Of a stretch of DNA of 64,000 nt, positions 1 to 13,181 are shown in pieces. The position numbers were made by a program, and so were the translations under genes. Source of the stretch: Sipunculus nudus (Eukaryota > Annelida > Sipuncula > Golfingiida > Sipunculidae). The stretch covers positions 38,440,019-38,504,018 of the forward strand of contig CM049306.1 in assembly GCA_026874595.1 (NCBI GenBank), written 5' to 3'. Within the stretch, counting starts at the first letter, position 1. The number at the start of each line of letters is the position of its first letter. Below the pieces are notes generated by a model. The model saw nothing but the letters and a program-made list of their open reading frames with translations, ran no database searches and was not told the DNA's origin.

Positions 1-1620
1 TTAACGTGGCACAAATCGTAACCGCTGGACCTAGAATCTTCATTCTCGACACACTGAGAAACCTATTAAAAGTCTCCGGGGAAACCATAAATTAGATCTC
101 TGTTACCCATATCCTTCGAGCAATGGGGCCCTAAAGTACCCCCCAGAAAAGTAAAAAATTTCATACAAAAACTTCAATATCTCATTAACTACTTGACTGA
201 TGGTCATGATTTTTGGCATACATATTGATCGTGAGATGTTCCATCACTTCCTGCAGACTGGTGGCGCCACCTGAATTTTTTTATTTTTTACGAAATTTAA
301 AAATGTGAACAGCTGTTAACAGGGCACAAATCATAAAGACTGGACCTAGAATCTTCATTCTTGACACACTGAGAGGTCCATAAAAAGTCTGCATGGAAAC
401 CTGAAATAAGGTCTCTGTTACCCATATCCTTTGAGCTATGGGGGGCTCCCAATAACCCCCCAGAATAATGGAAAATTTGATAAAAACAAACTGCAACATC
501 TCAATAACTACAACACTGATGGTCATGATTTTTGGCATACATATTGATCAAGAGATGTTTCATCAGTACCTGCAGACTGGTGGTGCCACCTGTATTTTTT
601 CAAATTTTCACAATTTTTTTTTCTCTATTTTCGAGACCTTTAAGATGTAGTTATCTGTCAACAGGGTACAAATAGTAAGGACTGGACCTGGAATCTTCAT
701 TGTTGACACACAGGGAGACCCATGATAAGTCTCCATGGACACCTGAAATTAGGTCTCTGTTACCCATATCCTTTGAGCTATGGCACTCCAAAGTACAGCT
801 CAGAATAATGGAAAATTTGATACAAAAGCTGAAGTATCTGAACAACTAATGCAGAGATCACCATAATTGTTTTCATGGATATTGATCATGGAGTGTTTCA
901 TCAGTTTCTGCAGACTGGTGGCACCATCTGTATTTGTTCGGGTTTTTTTACGAATTTTTTCTCTATTTTTGAGACCTTTAAAGTTATGAACATCTGTTAA
1001 CAGGGCACAAATCATTAAAACTGGACCTAGAATCTTCATTCTTGACACACAGGGAGACCCATGAAAAGTCTCCATGGAAACCTGAAATTAGGTCTCTGTT
1101 ACCCATATTCTTTAAGCTGTATGGCTCCAAATTACCCCCCCCCAGAATAATGGAAAATTTGATACAAAAACTGCAGTATCTCAATAACTACAACACTGAT
1201 GGTCATGATTTTCGGCATACATATTGATCATGACCTGTTCCATCAGTTTCTGCAGACTGGGTGCGCCACCTCTATTTTTTTCAAATTTTTACGATTTTTT
1301 TCTCTCTTTTTTTGATACCTTTAAAGATGTGGTTATCTGTCAACAGGGTACAAATCGCAACAACTGGACCTAGAATCTTCATTCTTGTCATGCAAGAAGG
1401 CCCATGAAAAGTGCCTGTGGAAACTTAAAATTAGGTCTCTGTTACCCATATCCTTCAAGCTATAGGACTCCGAAGTATCCCTCAGAATAATGGACAATTT
1501 GATACAAAAGCTGAAGTATCTAAACAACTAATGGGGAGATCACCATGATTCTTTGCATGGATATTGATGTTTGTAAGTGTTTTTATTAGTTTCTGCAGAC
1601 TGGTGGAGCCACCTGTATTT
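1..1620. repeat. Family A tandem array, units of about 315-343 bp, five copies
   Basis: The anchor CTAGAATCTTCATTCT or a close variant recurs near 31, 346, 688, 1027 and 1370, giving periods of 315, 342, 339 and 343 bp. Each unit carries, in order, a 'gtctctgttacccatatcctt' block, an 'agaataatgga' block, a 'ggtcatgattttt.gcata' block and then the palindrome GGTGGCGCCACC or a decayed form (perfect at 260-271; GGTGGTGCCACC near 581; GGTGGCACCATC near 919). The array runs off the left edge. A single reverse-complement copy lies near 59,910-60,240. No coding potential survives in any frame. Confidence 0.9.
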
Positions 1621-1624
1621 TTGT

Positions 1625-2960
1625 ACCCGCCAAAACGAAGTTTTGTGGATACTATGTTTTTGACCTGGTTCCTCCGCCGTTGCCGCGTTCGTTTCCAGAG
1701 AGTCTGGGACTTGATTTTATCAGCTTTCCAAGCTCATATCTTGGGAACCGTTTGACTGATCAGGAAATAAAATTTATACTAATGTAGCCCTTGGATAGCT
1801 CTATAACATACACAAAAAATGGTGGCGCCACCTGTAACCATGTTTGCACAGTGTCCATCTGTTCATCTGCCTTTGGTTAAAATCACTCATATCTCTGCAG
1901 TGAATTGACTAATTCACCTGAAATTCAGCATGCGTATACATCCTGGATAGCTTTCTTGATTTTATGACAGGTGGCGCCACCTACATTCTCATTCACGCTG
2001 ATGACATCCAAGCTCATATTTCGGGAACCGTTTGACCCATCGGGCCAAAATTTTGCATGTATATAGATCTAACATAGCTCTTTATCATACACTAAACTGG
2101 TGGCGCCATCTGCAACCATTTTTGCACAGCGTCTGTCTGTTTGTCTGCCGTGCAATAATGTCACTCATATCTCGGCAGTGGTTTGACATATCTGCCTAAA
2201 ATTTTGCAGTTTTCTACATCCTGGATAGCTTTCTTGATTTTATGACAGGTGGCACCACCTACATTCACGTTCACGCTGATGACATCCAAGCTCATATCTC
2301 GGGAACCGTTTGACCGATCGGGCCAAAATTTTGCATCTGTATAGATCTAACATAGGTCTTTATCATACACAAAACTGGAGGGGCCGCCTGCAGCCATTTT
2401 TGCACATTTTGCACAGCGTCTGTCTGTTGGTCTGCCGTGGCCTAAAATCACTCATTTCTCTGTAGTGGTTTGACATAACTGCCTAAAATTTTGCAGGTTT
2501 ATACATCCTGGATAGCTTTCTTGATTTTATGACAGGTGGCGCCACCTACATTCTAGTTAACGCTGCACACATCCAAGCTAATATCTCAGGAACCATTTGA
2601 CCGATTGGGCCAAAATTGTGCTTGTGTTTAGATCTCACATAGGTCTTTATCATACACAAAACTGCAACCATTTTTGCACAGTGTCTGTCTGTTTGTCTGC
2701 CGTGGGCTAAAATCACTCATATCCATGTAGTGGTTTGACTTTTCTGCCTAAAATTTTGCATATGTATACAACTTGGACAGCTTTCTGGATTTGTGGTAGG
2801 TTGCACAACCTACATACACATTTAGGCTGCAGACATCCATGCTAATATGCAACATACCTCACTCTGTTTCCCCTTGCCACTCAATCCATGCCTCACTTCA
2901 CTCTGATTTTGGCAGATACACGTAGTCACTTGTCGGCTACCCGTATTCTAGTTTTTAAAG
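1625..2960 (+). repeat. Family B array (about 280-bp dimer of about 140-bp modules), left copy
   Basis: The anchor AGCTCATATC or a close variant recurs near 1731, 2011, 2289 and 2576, with a degenerate copy near 2840. Each 280-bp unit contains two modules that end in GGTGGCGCCACC or a derivative (1821-1832, 1970-1981, about 2098, about 2245, about 2376, 2535-2546, about 2798). The unit also holds 'tctgtctgtttgtctgcc' runs. The same composite, including its unique ends (the 'catacctcactctgtttcc' side near 2855 and the 'gtagcccttggatagctct' side near 1785), is present in reverse complement at 60,945-62,480. Confidence 0.9.
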
Positions 2961-3699
2961 TTTACACATTTTTTCTCTATTTTTCAGATATATAAATACA
3001 GACTAAATCTTGCCCTGTTGGTTAATCTGTTTGATGCTTCAGTTGAATGGGTATCTACCATTCTGATGATAAAATTTCCTTTTGTGAATCTCTTCCCAGT
3101 CAGCTGAGCGTCATGACCCATGGGTCACTTGTTAAGATTTTGTTTGAGATAAAAGAATACTTTAAAAGAACAAACATCTTAGTTTAAATTATATTTAATA
3201 CACCCTCTGCATAGGCCATGTGTTGTATTGTGTACCTTTAAGCTGTGAAATTTAAATTTTCCATGACAACTTGTGACATAGAAGTAATGAGTGATTGCTG
3301 GTGTGATAATATGTAATACTGTTCATCATACTGTTCAGAAAGCTGTATTCATTGTTCATACTACCCCCATATTCACTGAAAATGATGTCAAATACTGTTT
3401 CTACAATAGGAAGAATATTTATGTGGATGTGCTATAAATGAAAATATTAGAATTGAATAGAATACCTTGTAAAATATATGGTACTGTATCCACTTTTTTT
3501 CTGGTGCAGTATGAACAGGAAGTTTTCAAATGCTGTATGCTGAATTTGGCATTGTAAAAACTCTATTTGACATGCTGGTAGTGTGAAAACAGCTTTATAT
3601 CTTGTGTAATACGATAAATCAGTATTATTAGAAGATTTATCTGGGTCACTCAGTACCTTTTTTCAAAACTGATGTTTTCATGATTTACCTTATCATCAG
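2961..3699. other. Gene-free stretch before the first lectin exon
   Basis: AT-rich sequence with no exon I can support; it probably belongs to an intron of the lectin gene. It contains one copy of a short motif (CAGCTGAGCGTCATGACCCA, 3101-3120) that recurs near 32,975 and, inverted, near 58,790. It ends at the acceptor of the first lectin exon (AG at 3698-3699). Confidence 0.6.
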
Positions 3700-3861
3700 C
3701 ATGGTCATCCTTACGTGTCTGCTATGGTCAGCAACGGATCTGCCCATTACGACCACGACCGTGACGGAACACACACAGAGCTCGCTGGATGTGAATCGCA
3801 TTTCAGAGGCATTAAACATGAGACTTATGCAGCAATAAGATATGAACAAAACACCTTAACA
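3700..3861 (+). CDS. LMAN2L: Lectin exon a (carbohydrate-recognition strands)
   Basis: 54 codons, phase 0 at both ends, acceptor AG at 3698-3699 and donor GTAAGT at 3862. Encodes the VSNGS sequon, YDHDRDG and ELAGCESHF. The family histidine near the metal/sugar site (in YDH) and the first disulfide cysteine are present. Confidence 0.88.
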
Positions 3862-6800
3862 GTAAGTAATTACCTTATTGTGAAGTCAGCCATTAATGTT
3901 CAAAATATCATTTTTTTTTTTTTGCAAATTGGGATTGTGTTTTCTCATTTTGATGCCCATCTAATAGAAAAATATAACATATGTCAAAATATCAGTTTAC
4001 ATGAAACATTTGTGGATCAATACAGTTCTTGCCTTTTGAAATTTGCACGGACACTACTGACCACTCCCTTGGGCGTCTTTGTGAGAGCTGATAGCTCTGC
4101 AGATTGAACGTTTGCCAAACATATATTAATGTATGGAAATAGTTTAATGTCAGCCCTTACAGAAGGTTTTTATGTGTAGAATTGGTAAGAAACATTGTAT
4201 GGTTACAGGTGTCTATGGACATCGAGGGTAAGAATGCCTGGAAGCAGTGTTTTCAAGTGAAAGGTGTCCGTCTTCCCACTGGTTATTACTTCGGTGCTTC
4301 TGCAGGTACAGGTCAGCTTGCAGGTGAGGAAACTCGTTTTAAAAATAGATCTGCAATGTTATATCTTACACTTAATATTAATGTTTCATAAATCTGTTAA
4401 TACTGTGGTTGGCTTAATATCCGCGAGGTTAAATTTTCGCAATTTACACTTTTACAGTGTTCCGTGGGAGTTTAATTTTTACAATCTAAAATTATTGCAG
4501 TACCTACACGGAGTATGTGTATTATAATATGAATCTTCAAAAAGGCAGAATGACTGTAAAATCATGTTCATTAGATAATTTAAATGATCTGATATCATTT
4601 ATAATATCAGTCTTTGATTTACATCAGCATAAAAGATATGTTATTATTTATAAAATCAATATATTACAGTATAAATGACACTTCATATATGTAAGTTGGG
4701 ATTTTATTCATGAGGGTTCTTTCCCTAAAGATTTTCCTATTGCAAAAGTTAAAGCTATACATATTGTTATCGCTTACATAAAGCCAACAAGAGTATATAT
4801 TGTTTGTAACCTTATTGGTTTGCTATTTGGCAGTTGCACAGTGCCTAATATTGAAAGGTATATTCTCCCCAAGATTGCAGTATAGATTAAATAAATAGAT
4901 TTATATTTGACAGCTACTTATGAAATGATCAAACTTGCACTACTCATGTGTTACTAAAGACAGTGAAAATAGCTTCAAATAATTATTCTTTTAAATGAGA
5001 TACCATGACCAATTGAATACATTATTTGATATGGTGGCACCATCAAAGATGATCAGTTTATTCATCCCAGCTAGTTTCTGCTCAATGCACTCAAAGTCAC
5101 TTTCCGTTTCATCGTTTCAGATAATCATGATATTATCTCCATGAAGTTGTATGAACTTGAGGTTGAATATCCAGTAAGTATGGTTGTGTAGTGTGTAGTA
5201 TGTTTTTGTACAGTCATGATCAGTTTGTTTCAATAGAACTCTTGATTTATGATAAACCAGACATAGTTCTTTAAGTATCATGGTGACACTTGAAGTGAAA
5301 TGCACATGGTTTGCTTCCATCTGTGTAAAAAATTTAGTTTCCCAGAACTGCACCAGATGCCACTGTGCTACCAGTATTGCTTTACTTAGGTTTTTGTAAA
5401 ATGCTCCAGCTAAGCTGCATTAAATTGGATGTATGTGATCTTTGTCTGAAATATCACAGATTATCAGAAACTGCTGGACAAAGGCAGGGATAAAATGTAT
5501 ACCAGGGTGACCTCTGGTGGACTTGGACAACATTATTTATGAAATTTCAGATTCATAATGAACCACCTACAACCATATTGATGCCTTACCAAAAATAACA
5601 TCTTCACCTAAACAGTCATTCTCAGCCGTGTTTTATTTGGTTACTTATGACAGATGTCTCTGGTTTTGCAGGAAGATGACAAAACAGATTACAGCAAAAT
5701 TGATCCTGAAGCGGATTTCTTTGCTCCACCCAGAGGTAAGAATTTGTCAGGAAGAGATGATTTTTAAATGAGCATATGAAGTACAGGTAACTCATGTTGT
5801 TTAGCTCTGTCACTTAACTTTGTTTAACTGATACACTGTAAAAAAAAATTTTCTGGAAAGCTTATATTTCTTATACAAAGAAAAGTTTTCTGTTGTCAAG
5901 TAATCCTCAAAATAGTTTTCTTGATTTATATGCAGCTTGCCTGAAGTCAAGAGAATAAATCTAAACTTTTTTTAACACAAGATATCATAAGAAAAGTTTT
6001 CATTATTATAATATTTCAAGATATTATTTCTTTCCATATTATATCGTTCTTTATTAGCAAGAAAGATGGTCTTATCAGGTAAAAAAACTATTTTACACAC
6101 CCAGGACTGGCAGGTGTGGTAGACACTTGGTCTGGGTGACACCAGAATACAAAATTAATCTGATAGGAAGCGAGTGCTACCGCCCTATCGCGTAGTCCCC
6201 CAAATAATGGAACTCTGCAGATGTACATACTTAGATTAAGAATAAGACAAGAGAGCATTAAAAAATAAACACTGTCACCTCCACCAAAACAATAATGAAA
6301 AAAATTAATTAATTTAAAAAAAGTAACATTCACACCTAACAGAAAAGGGTTTGGTTTACATCCTGTTTAAATCCATGATATACACTTACTTAAGGCAAAC
6401 AAAATCAGTCTATTGCCATGCAGGGGCAGATTTTTTTATTTATCTTTATTAGCAGAACACACTTTGACCTATGAGTCAGCGATAGCTTGATTCGGTATCC
6501 AAGATTTATGCAGTTACCAGATATATGTAGTTTTACCCATACTTCAAAATAGAGTTTGAATATCGGGAATCAGTAATAATATAAAAATATAATATTTCAT
6601 TAATCAAGCTTGACAAAAAATTTATGTTCAGGCTTATATACATTACCGATGGTTTTTTCATATGATGTTTCAAAACAACATCACTTCGAAGTGAGACTGG
6701 GATCATGCCACATAGAGCATAAAACGGGAGAATGTGTTGATAATTTGTATCTAAAAGTTATAATATAACTGTGTATTTATGCTGTGTTCTGTGAAAAGCT

Positions 6801-7641
6801 GACCCACAACACGTGAAGCGAAGTCTGCATGGTGTTTGTTGTCATGAGGTTGTCTCCAAAAGAACTTTGGAAACAGCCTTTTCTACCTCCTTTCAATAGA
6901 GATAATACTAGACTTGCACTCCCTATTATTCATAACACCAGGCTAGTTGATATAAACATGGTCCAGCCACAGATTTAATGTAAAATATGTAGGATTTGTA
7001 CAGTATGTTGGAGTATATGTTATAGATAAGGAAACCGCTTCTTAGGAAAAAGGTCACTTGTAGAAACTGATAAATGAAAAAAGTACAACTTAAGGCAGTG
7101 AAACTGAGTAAAAACTGACAATTTTTTTGTCACTCTTTCATTCAATAGTTTTGTCGATCAGTATCTGTTTAATTTATTTTATGAACCTGTCATTTCAGAT
7201 CATGTTTCGGAATATATGTAGTTTTACCTATCCTTCATCATAGAGTTTGAATCTCAGGAATCAGTAATAATATAAAATCATAATATTTCATTATTCAAGC
7301 TTGATAAAAATTTATGTTCAGGCTCACATACATAACCGATGGTTTGTTAGTAGGACGTGACAAAACAACGTCACTTCAGAGTGGGAGTAACCTCTGTGAG
7401 ACAGGGATTATGCCACATTAAATTTGTTGATCAGTATCAGTATTTGTTTAATTGATTAATTAAACTTGTCATTTCAGATCATGTTGATGATGCTGGAGGT
7501 TCCTTCATGCTGTCACGGTTGACCGGATGGAAGCTGCTCGTCATAATTGTTGTAGGTGTCATCGGGCTCGGTATCTGTGGGATGGTAGCATTTGTCATAT
7601 TTTCCAAGCAGCAGGAATCAAACCGAAAGAGATTTTACTGA
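3700..7641 (+). CDS. LMAN2L: VIP36/VIPL-type L-type lectin, C-terminal half (partial gene)
   Basis: Five coding exons (3700-3861, 4209-4323, 5121-5173, 5672-5735, 7478-7641) join in consistent phase into 185 codons plus stop. The order matches vertebrate LMAN2/LMAN2L: the lectin-domain segment with YDH, ELAGC and WKQC (the two cysteines that form the family's disulfide), the GVRLPTGYYFGASAGTG strand, DNHDIISMKLYEL, a stalk, one membrane segment (from LLVIIVVG to VAFVIF) and a short cytosolic tail ending KRFY. In this family the protein is a type I membrane cargo receptor of the early secretory pathway that binds high-mannose N-glycans. An NGS sequon is kept in the first exon. The usual length is about 350 residues, so the signal peptide and first half of the lectin domain lie left of the window. 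I cannot decide between LMAN2 and LMAN2L from this half; the arginine before the KRFY tail leans to VIPL. Confidence 0.9.
4209..4323 (+). CDS. LMAN2L: Lectin exon b (end of lectin fold)
   Basis: Acceptor ACAG at 4205-4208, donor GTGAGG at 4324, leaving phase 1. Encodes VSMDIEGKNAWKQC followed by GVRLPTGYYFGASAGTGQLA, the most diagnostic part of the match to VIP36-type lectins. Confidence 0.92.
5121..5173 (+). CDS. LMAN2L: Lectin exon c
   Basis: Starts in phase 1 after TTTCAG and encodes DNHDIISMKLYELEVEYP across the junction; donor GTAAGT at 5174. DNHDIISMKL is near-identical to the vertebrate proteins. Confidence 0.9.
5672..5735 (+). CDS. LMAN2L: Lectin exon d (stalk)
   Basis: Acceptor TTGCAG, donor GTAAGA at 5736, phase 0 to 1. 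Encodes EDDKTDYSKIDPEADFFAPP, the acidic linker between lectin domain and membrane, where VIP36 has a similar acidic run. Confidence 0.85.
6095..6240 (-). repeat. SINE-like fragment, tRNA-related, minus strand (intron)
   Basis: On the minus strand a GGGCGGTAGCACTCG A-box-like block is followed about 45 bp later by TTCTGGTGTCACCCAGAC, which resembles a decayed B box. Spacing fits a tRNA-derived SINE head, but both boxes are imperfect. Confidence 0.35.
6503..7430 (+). repeat. Duplicated intronic block with duplicated splice acceptor
   Basis: A block of about 215 bp (about 6503-6720: from 'atatatgtagttttaccc' to 'catgccacat') recurs at about 7210-7418. A separate piece with a polypyrimidine tract, TTTCAG and GATCATGTT occurs at about 7150-7206 and again at about 7420-7487, where it is the real acceptor of the last lectin exon. 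Confidence 0.85.
7478..7641 (+). CDS. LMAN2L: Lectin last coding exon (membrane segment and tail)
   Basis: Acceptor TTTCAG at 7472-7477. The first codon (Asp) is split with the previous exon. Encodes a short linker, LTGWK, a membrane segment of about 23 residues with small residues (VVGVIGLGICG), then SKQQESNRKRFY and TGA at 7639-7641. The C-terminal aromatic pair and basic residues are the family's ER/Golgi sorting signals. Confidence 0.92.
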
Positions 7642-7877
7642 GGGATCCCCAGCTGTCCATTTAACTGAATGATCCCCACAAATGTCCATTTAAAAAAAAC
7701 TGGATTCCTCAGGGTGGCTGTGTTTAAGTGATACAAAGCTAGTACTGAACAAAACCTCTTTTGAGTATTGATAGTACTGTGCAAACAGGCTCAGCTGAAG
7801 CAGGTGAAATTTATGGTGAAAATGCAGTATCAGCTGCCTATGTAATATTAGTATACTTACTGGTGTACCAACCAGGT

Positions 7878-7911
7878 AATAAATTATTTGGCTTGCAGTC
7901 TGTAAAATAAA
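7878..7911 (+). terminator. Candidate polyadenylation signals of the lectin gene
   Basis: AATAAA occurs at 7878-7883 and 7906-7911, about 240 and 265 bp after the stop codon. They are plausible 3' end signals, but the exact cleavage site is not visible. Confidence 0.45.
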
Positions 7912-10900
7912 TACAGTTTAAAAACGCAACAATACAAAGCTGGCCCGGAGTCACTGACACAACCATGTGCACTTGATGGAGTGGATAGGTCTTAAAATCT
8001 GACCAAAGGCATGTGCAGCCATCTGGTGACTGGTTTCATAACTAACCAGTCCGGACATGACTTAAAATATGACAACCAAAAAAAAACACCTTGCTGCTCG
8101 TTAACCCTTTTTTACCAAAGCATAGTGGGCATATTATGGGATAAAGAATGAATTGTCAGTGTTTGTTCCTATTAGGAGAATGAGTTCTGATCTGCGACAG
8201 AGTAAAAAAGGTCATCTGTGTTGCATTTTCACCAGAAATTTCAATGAATAATTTCATTTTTCTTTAAAAGTGAGCTTGCAGTTTTAAACGATATGTTATT
8301 CTGTTTGGATATTTAATATTCAGGGTGGAATGGTTAAACTTTATTTCTTTGGCATTCAAGTTCATCATGTACTCATCTTATAGGCATTCAAAAAAGTATT
8401 TAGAAAATTGCTAAAAATACATTAAACTGGAAAAGCAATAATGTTTTATTGTCATCAATTATACTCATATTTTGTATTTTTAATCAACGGTCTGCACAGG
8501 GAATATCTTGAATAGTTGAATTAGAGAAACGTCCGGTTAACAGTAAATGCTACCTATTCAAGATATAAGAAACCTTGGTGGTTTTGCTTATGATGTATAT
8601 TTTCATGCTTAGATGATGTTTTCTTTAAGAATTTAGTATATAACTCATTAGAAGCACCATTTTCATGTATATTGTTCATAAAGTTAGTGATCAAAATCAT
8701 ACACTTAGATAAAATTAGCAACACTATTTTGTGCAATCAGGTATTTTATATTATTCATTTGAATACTAGTAATAAACACAGGAGAATTGATACAAACCCA
8801 GGTTATTATGTACTGAAACATTTGTTGGCCAACTGTTTTTCATACCATTGGCTTTATTAAGTCCTAGGAAAAAGATCACAGTCAGATTACTTATGTACTT
8901 AGTATGTATTTAGCATATAGAATAAGGTCATAGGTGTACCACCAGTTCATTTCATACCATACATTCATATACTGTATCACCATGCAGATATATGGGATAT
9001 TATACCATACTTGTTTGAGACCATGTGTACTGTTCTTTCCAATTCTTTCTTACTGATGATAGACAATACCTACAAATAAATTTATAAGAATGTAAAGACA
9101 AGGGCGCAGAGTAGGCACACTAAGAGGGTAAAGATTGAGTTCTGTGTGCATGTATATGCATATGTTTGGGGGAAAATGCTTCAAAACCCTGTATGTGTGT
9201 GAATGAATATATGTGTGAATTGCAGGTTTATTTAGTGGCATACAGTGGATCTAGTAGTAGATCCTGTACATGAAAATGGCACCTCTGGTGTCATTATGCA
9301 TATACACACATACGGGCTAATGGACACATGGACTTATATGAGTGATTATTAATTCATATACTTGTACATGCACAGTTGGGTTTAGGCTTAAGGTATAGGG
9401 TCTGAATACATAATGATGACAACTATAAAACAACATGTTTCTATTCTGATGTCTATTTGATCATGTAATAATGACTCAGATATTGAGAACTTTAAAATTG
9501 AATCAATGTAAAAATGTGAATGTAATCACAGTGTGCCATAATACTGCTCTGTACTTATGCTCATCATCAGACCAAAAAACGTAACACATAAGGTCTTCAT
9601 TACAGATAGCATTAGATGTGCCTTCTTCATGCATAGTTTACACTGAGCTTTACCTTGTACTGACAAGTACAAGTGTAACATTATAAATGTTATACAGTAA
9701 TCTGTATGATCATAATTACATCATTGTGTTAGGCCTTGTTTATAACTGTTATACTGCAAATCCAACTGTTAGTGTACAGATATTATGTTCATTAGTTAAG
9801 GATTTGTTTTTCTCGCAGACTTAACTTCTTCACTGAGAGATTCATACAAGTCATTTTATTGACTTGTTTGTACATAATAGATGAAAGAATGTGGTGTATA
9901 TGGATAATTATCATTTTTAATACTTGTATACCATCTGGGAGTGCACAAATATATACATGTGTATGGTGTTGTATCATTTCATGAAAAAAAGACAAAAGTA
10001 GTTAAATGTCTGCTTATTTTGAACACATTGGAACATATAACTGTTTCTCATCGATTTTTAACACAGTTTTGTATTAAATATATTATAATATATTAAAAAT
10101 ATCATGGCTTTTAAGTAGAAATAACAAACTTAGTGTGCTTTTCAGTTTTTAAGTTAAACTGTGCAAATATGGTGGGTGTATAATGAACATTTGTTTCACT
10201 ATAGCTCTGATTTTTATATCCTTTTTGGTGGTAGAAGTGTTTGTCCATATGTTAATTAAATGAGCACGGGTTTGTGTAAAGTATCACAGCTTTGTATATG
10301 CTGTAACAAATACTGTTTATGCTTAGATTGGATGGGAATATTTTCCTGATACTTAATATTTATTGAGATGTAGGACTTCATCATAATCTGTGGGAAGGTT
10401 ATGTAATATACCATGATAACGTAGTAGTAGTTTGAAAACACTATGAAACAATTCCTGTTAGAGTGGTAATTGCTTTGGCCTTCAGTTAAGTGAAGAACTG
10501 TTTTTTTTTTTTTTACTTCAGTAATCTGTATTAGAGCCCTCTTCATTTTGGACTTAACTGTTTTGCCATGGCTGCTTATAAAAGTGTAAAATGGAACTGA
10601 CACCTAACATATATTTGTAAACACTATTTATACAAAAAAAAAACTTCATGTTGTGTCCATGGATTGAACACATCACTGGTAACATCAAAATATCTGCAGT
10701 GCCACAGATTCCAAACACTGCAGTCCAGTGTTGCTTGTGTTTTTGTATATTCATGAATTCACACCAACATGTTTATTTGTCTTTTATGATCCAAATTTCT
10801 TGGACCCGGTGTTTTAATATATGGGAAAATATTTCATGTTTCTATGCTTTCATAAGACAAGATTATAAATCACAGAAAAAAATTGACCTTTTTATACTCT

Positions 10901-13099
10901 CCATGCTTTTTTCATTCACCCCAAAGACTTGCACAAGATGTTGATATAGTACCATTCTGTCCAGGACTAAACTGAATCCAATTCTTCAATTTCCCAAATT
11001 TCCCTATAATGTTTAGTAAAATTATAAACAATCAAAAAGGTGTTTAGGTAACGCCAAGTGAGACAAGCACTGTATTGCCGTGAAACTAGGATGATGGGGG
11101 AAATGTTGACAACATTCAATTTTCAAAACAATTCATAGTTCATATTTGTGTTGGAACATAGTTAATGTTAATTATACGAATTTGCTCTTAACTACAGCCA
11201 TATTTTTCATGTAAATGTAATTTCTGCAAATAATTAGTAAAAGACTTGGACTTGAAAATGCCTCTCGTTTTTTTCACTTTTTCCTCAAATAAGTTTGAAG
11301 AAAGCACAAATATATTTAACCTTTATCAGAGCCATTTGCTGGCAGGAGGGTATAGAGTTCCTATTGGCAGTTGCAGATCGTTGTGAAACTGATGAACTGG
11401 TGATTATAAATTAATACTTTAAATGGTATTTGGTGAGGAGTCTGACAGATAAAGGAGAGGCAAGTGGAGAGATTAAAATGTATTATGTTCATTATACTTG
11501 TTATACACTGCAGCTTATATTTAATGTTTGATAGTGTATAAAAGTTTGTCCACACTCCAGCAGTGTGGTTTCATCCCTTAACATGTGTATCTATGCATTC
11601 CAGGTCTCCTTATGATTAGGTAGATTGAGACATTAAAATATTACCACTAACATAATAAATGCCATGAAATATTGTAAAATACCACAGTCGCTCGAATCCC
11701 TAAGTTTAGGGGAAATAGGAAGAAACAGAGCATATTACACTTCTGTAGTGATACATGTTATCTCCGTACGAAGTACTTTGTATAAGGCACTACTATATAC
11801 TCATATATAGTGCACAGTTTCGTCCATTTCTCGATTAAAACAAACACAAATAGGGATTCGAGGGACTGTGAACATATTGAACGGTTCATCAGTAGGATGT
11901 CCTGCTATTGGTCTTTGTTTATTATGTATTAACATAAAGATTGAATAGTTGCAGGGAATAAATTTTTGTATATTACAGTTGAAAGTGTAATAAGTGCTGG
12001 GGAAAATGTACAATCTACCACCTCCCCTGAATTATTTGCCCATCTTATTGGTTGTGTTTAATATATTTTTACCGGTCGAAACACAGTAAATGAAATTTTG
12101 CCAGCTTGCAAAGAAATTACAAGAAATTTCAAATATAGAAATGGTGAATAATAATTAACACAGTAATTAGCACATATTTCATACCTTTAATAATTCGGTT
12201 AAGAAATTATTGCACAAATCAGCGACATTACCGAGGACCTCGTCTTCATTTGCAACAAAAAAAATGATCCATGAAAAACGGTAAAGGGGATTTTTTTTAC
12301 AATATTTTTTGTGTTGCCTTTCTCTTGATATACTTATAAACCATTGTCGTAATTTTTTTCTTCATCTGACCTTCATATAGGGTTGAGGTTTATTACATCA
12401 TAAAGTTCTAAGCCTATTAACGTGCACGGTCATTTGCCACAGAAATGATTAAAATGTTTTATCATGTCCGAAAAAAATGCTCATGTAATCTTGAGGTATA
12501 CTTAGCAATTAAAAAATATGTATACTTCCGTTTGAACTGTGTATATAATCAGAATTATCACAACTGTTATTGGACTTAATAATAAAGAGGCTTTGAATTA
12601 GTGGTTATTTGTTAACTGATTGCGTCAGACGTGTCACGTGTTTTCGTCCGTTTGCTTTAATAATACACTTTTAGACCCCAGACAGACTGCCACCTTTCCG
12701 TGCTGCCATGTGTTCTGATTCATGGCAGTAAAATGAAAATATATCCTGACTATAAACTTTCGTCTGAGCTTCAAAGTAAAATAATTATCATGCAGTCTAC
12801 AAGAAAATGAACCTTTATAAAATTATGTAACTGTATATTCTGCTTATCGGGGAAATAGCCTAATTTTGGTTTTAATCCAGGAAAGGGTGGGCAGTACTGT
12901 ACGTTGATTTTACTCAGCCCGGCATTCTCTTAATTTTATATAAGTACATGTATATAAAAAGTCCATGGCTGTTCCCCAACGCAAGCACACAATGTCAGCT
13001 TATACCTGTTCGAGGTGGAAATGGCCAGGAATTACATAAGACGCCTGCAGCGACGAAACGTCTTGCACTTTAACGGACGACTGTTGCGTCGCCTCTCCA

Positions 13100-13102
<3 letters not shown>

Positions 13103-13179
<77 letters not shown>
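13103..13179. repeat. (AT)n microsatellite
   Basis: About 77 bp of uninterrupted alternating AT. Confidence 0.98.

Positions 13180-13181
<2 letters not shown>

Noticed and set aside
10256-10944. Minus-strand 115-residue and plus-strand 98-residue frames
   Set aside because: AT-rich composition, low-complexity content and no match to any family I know; no splice signals linking them to exons.
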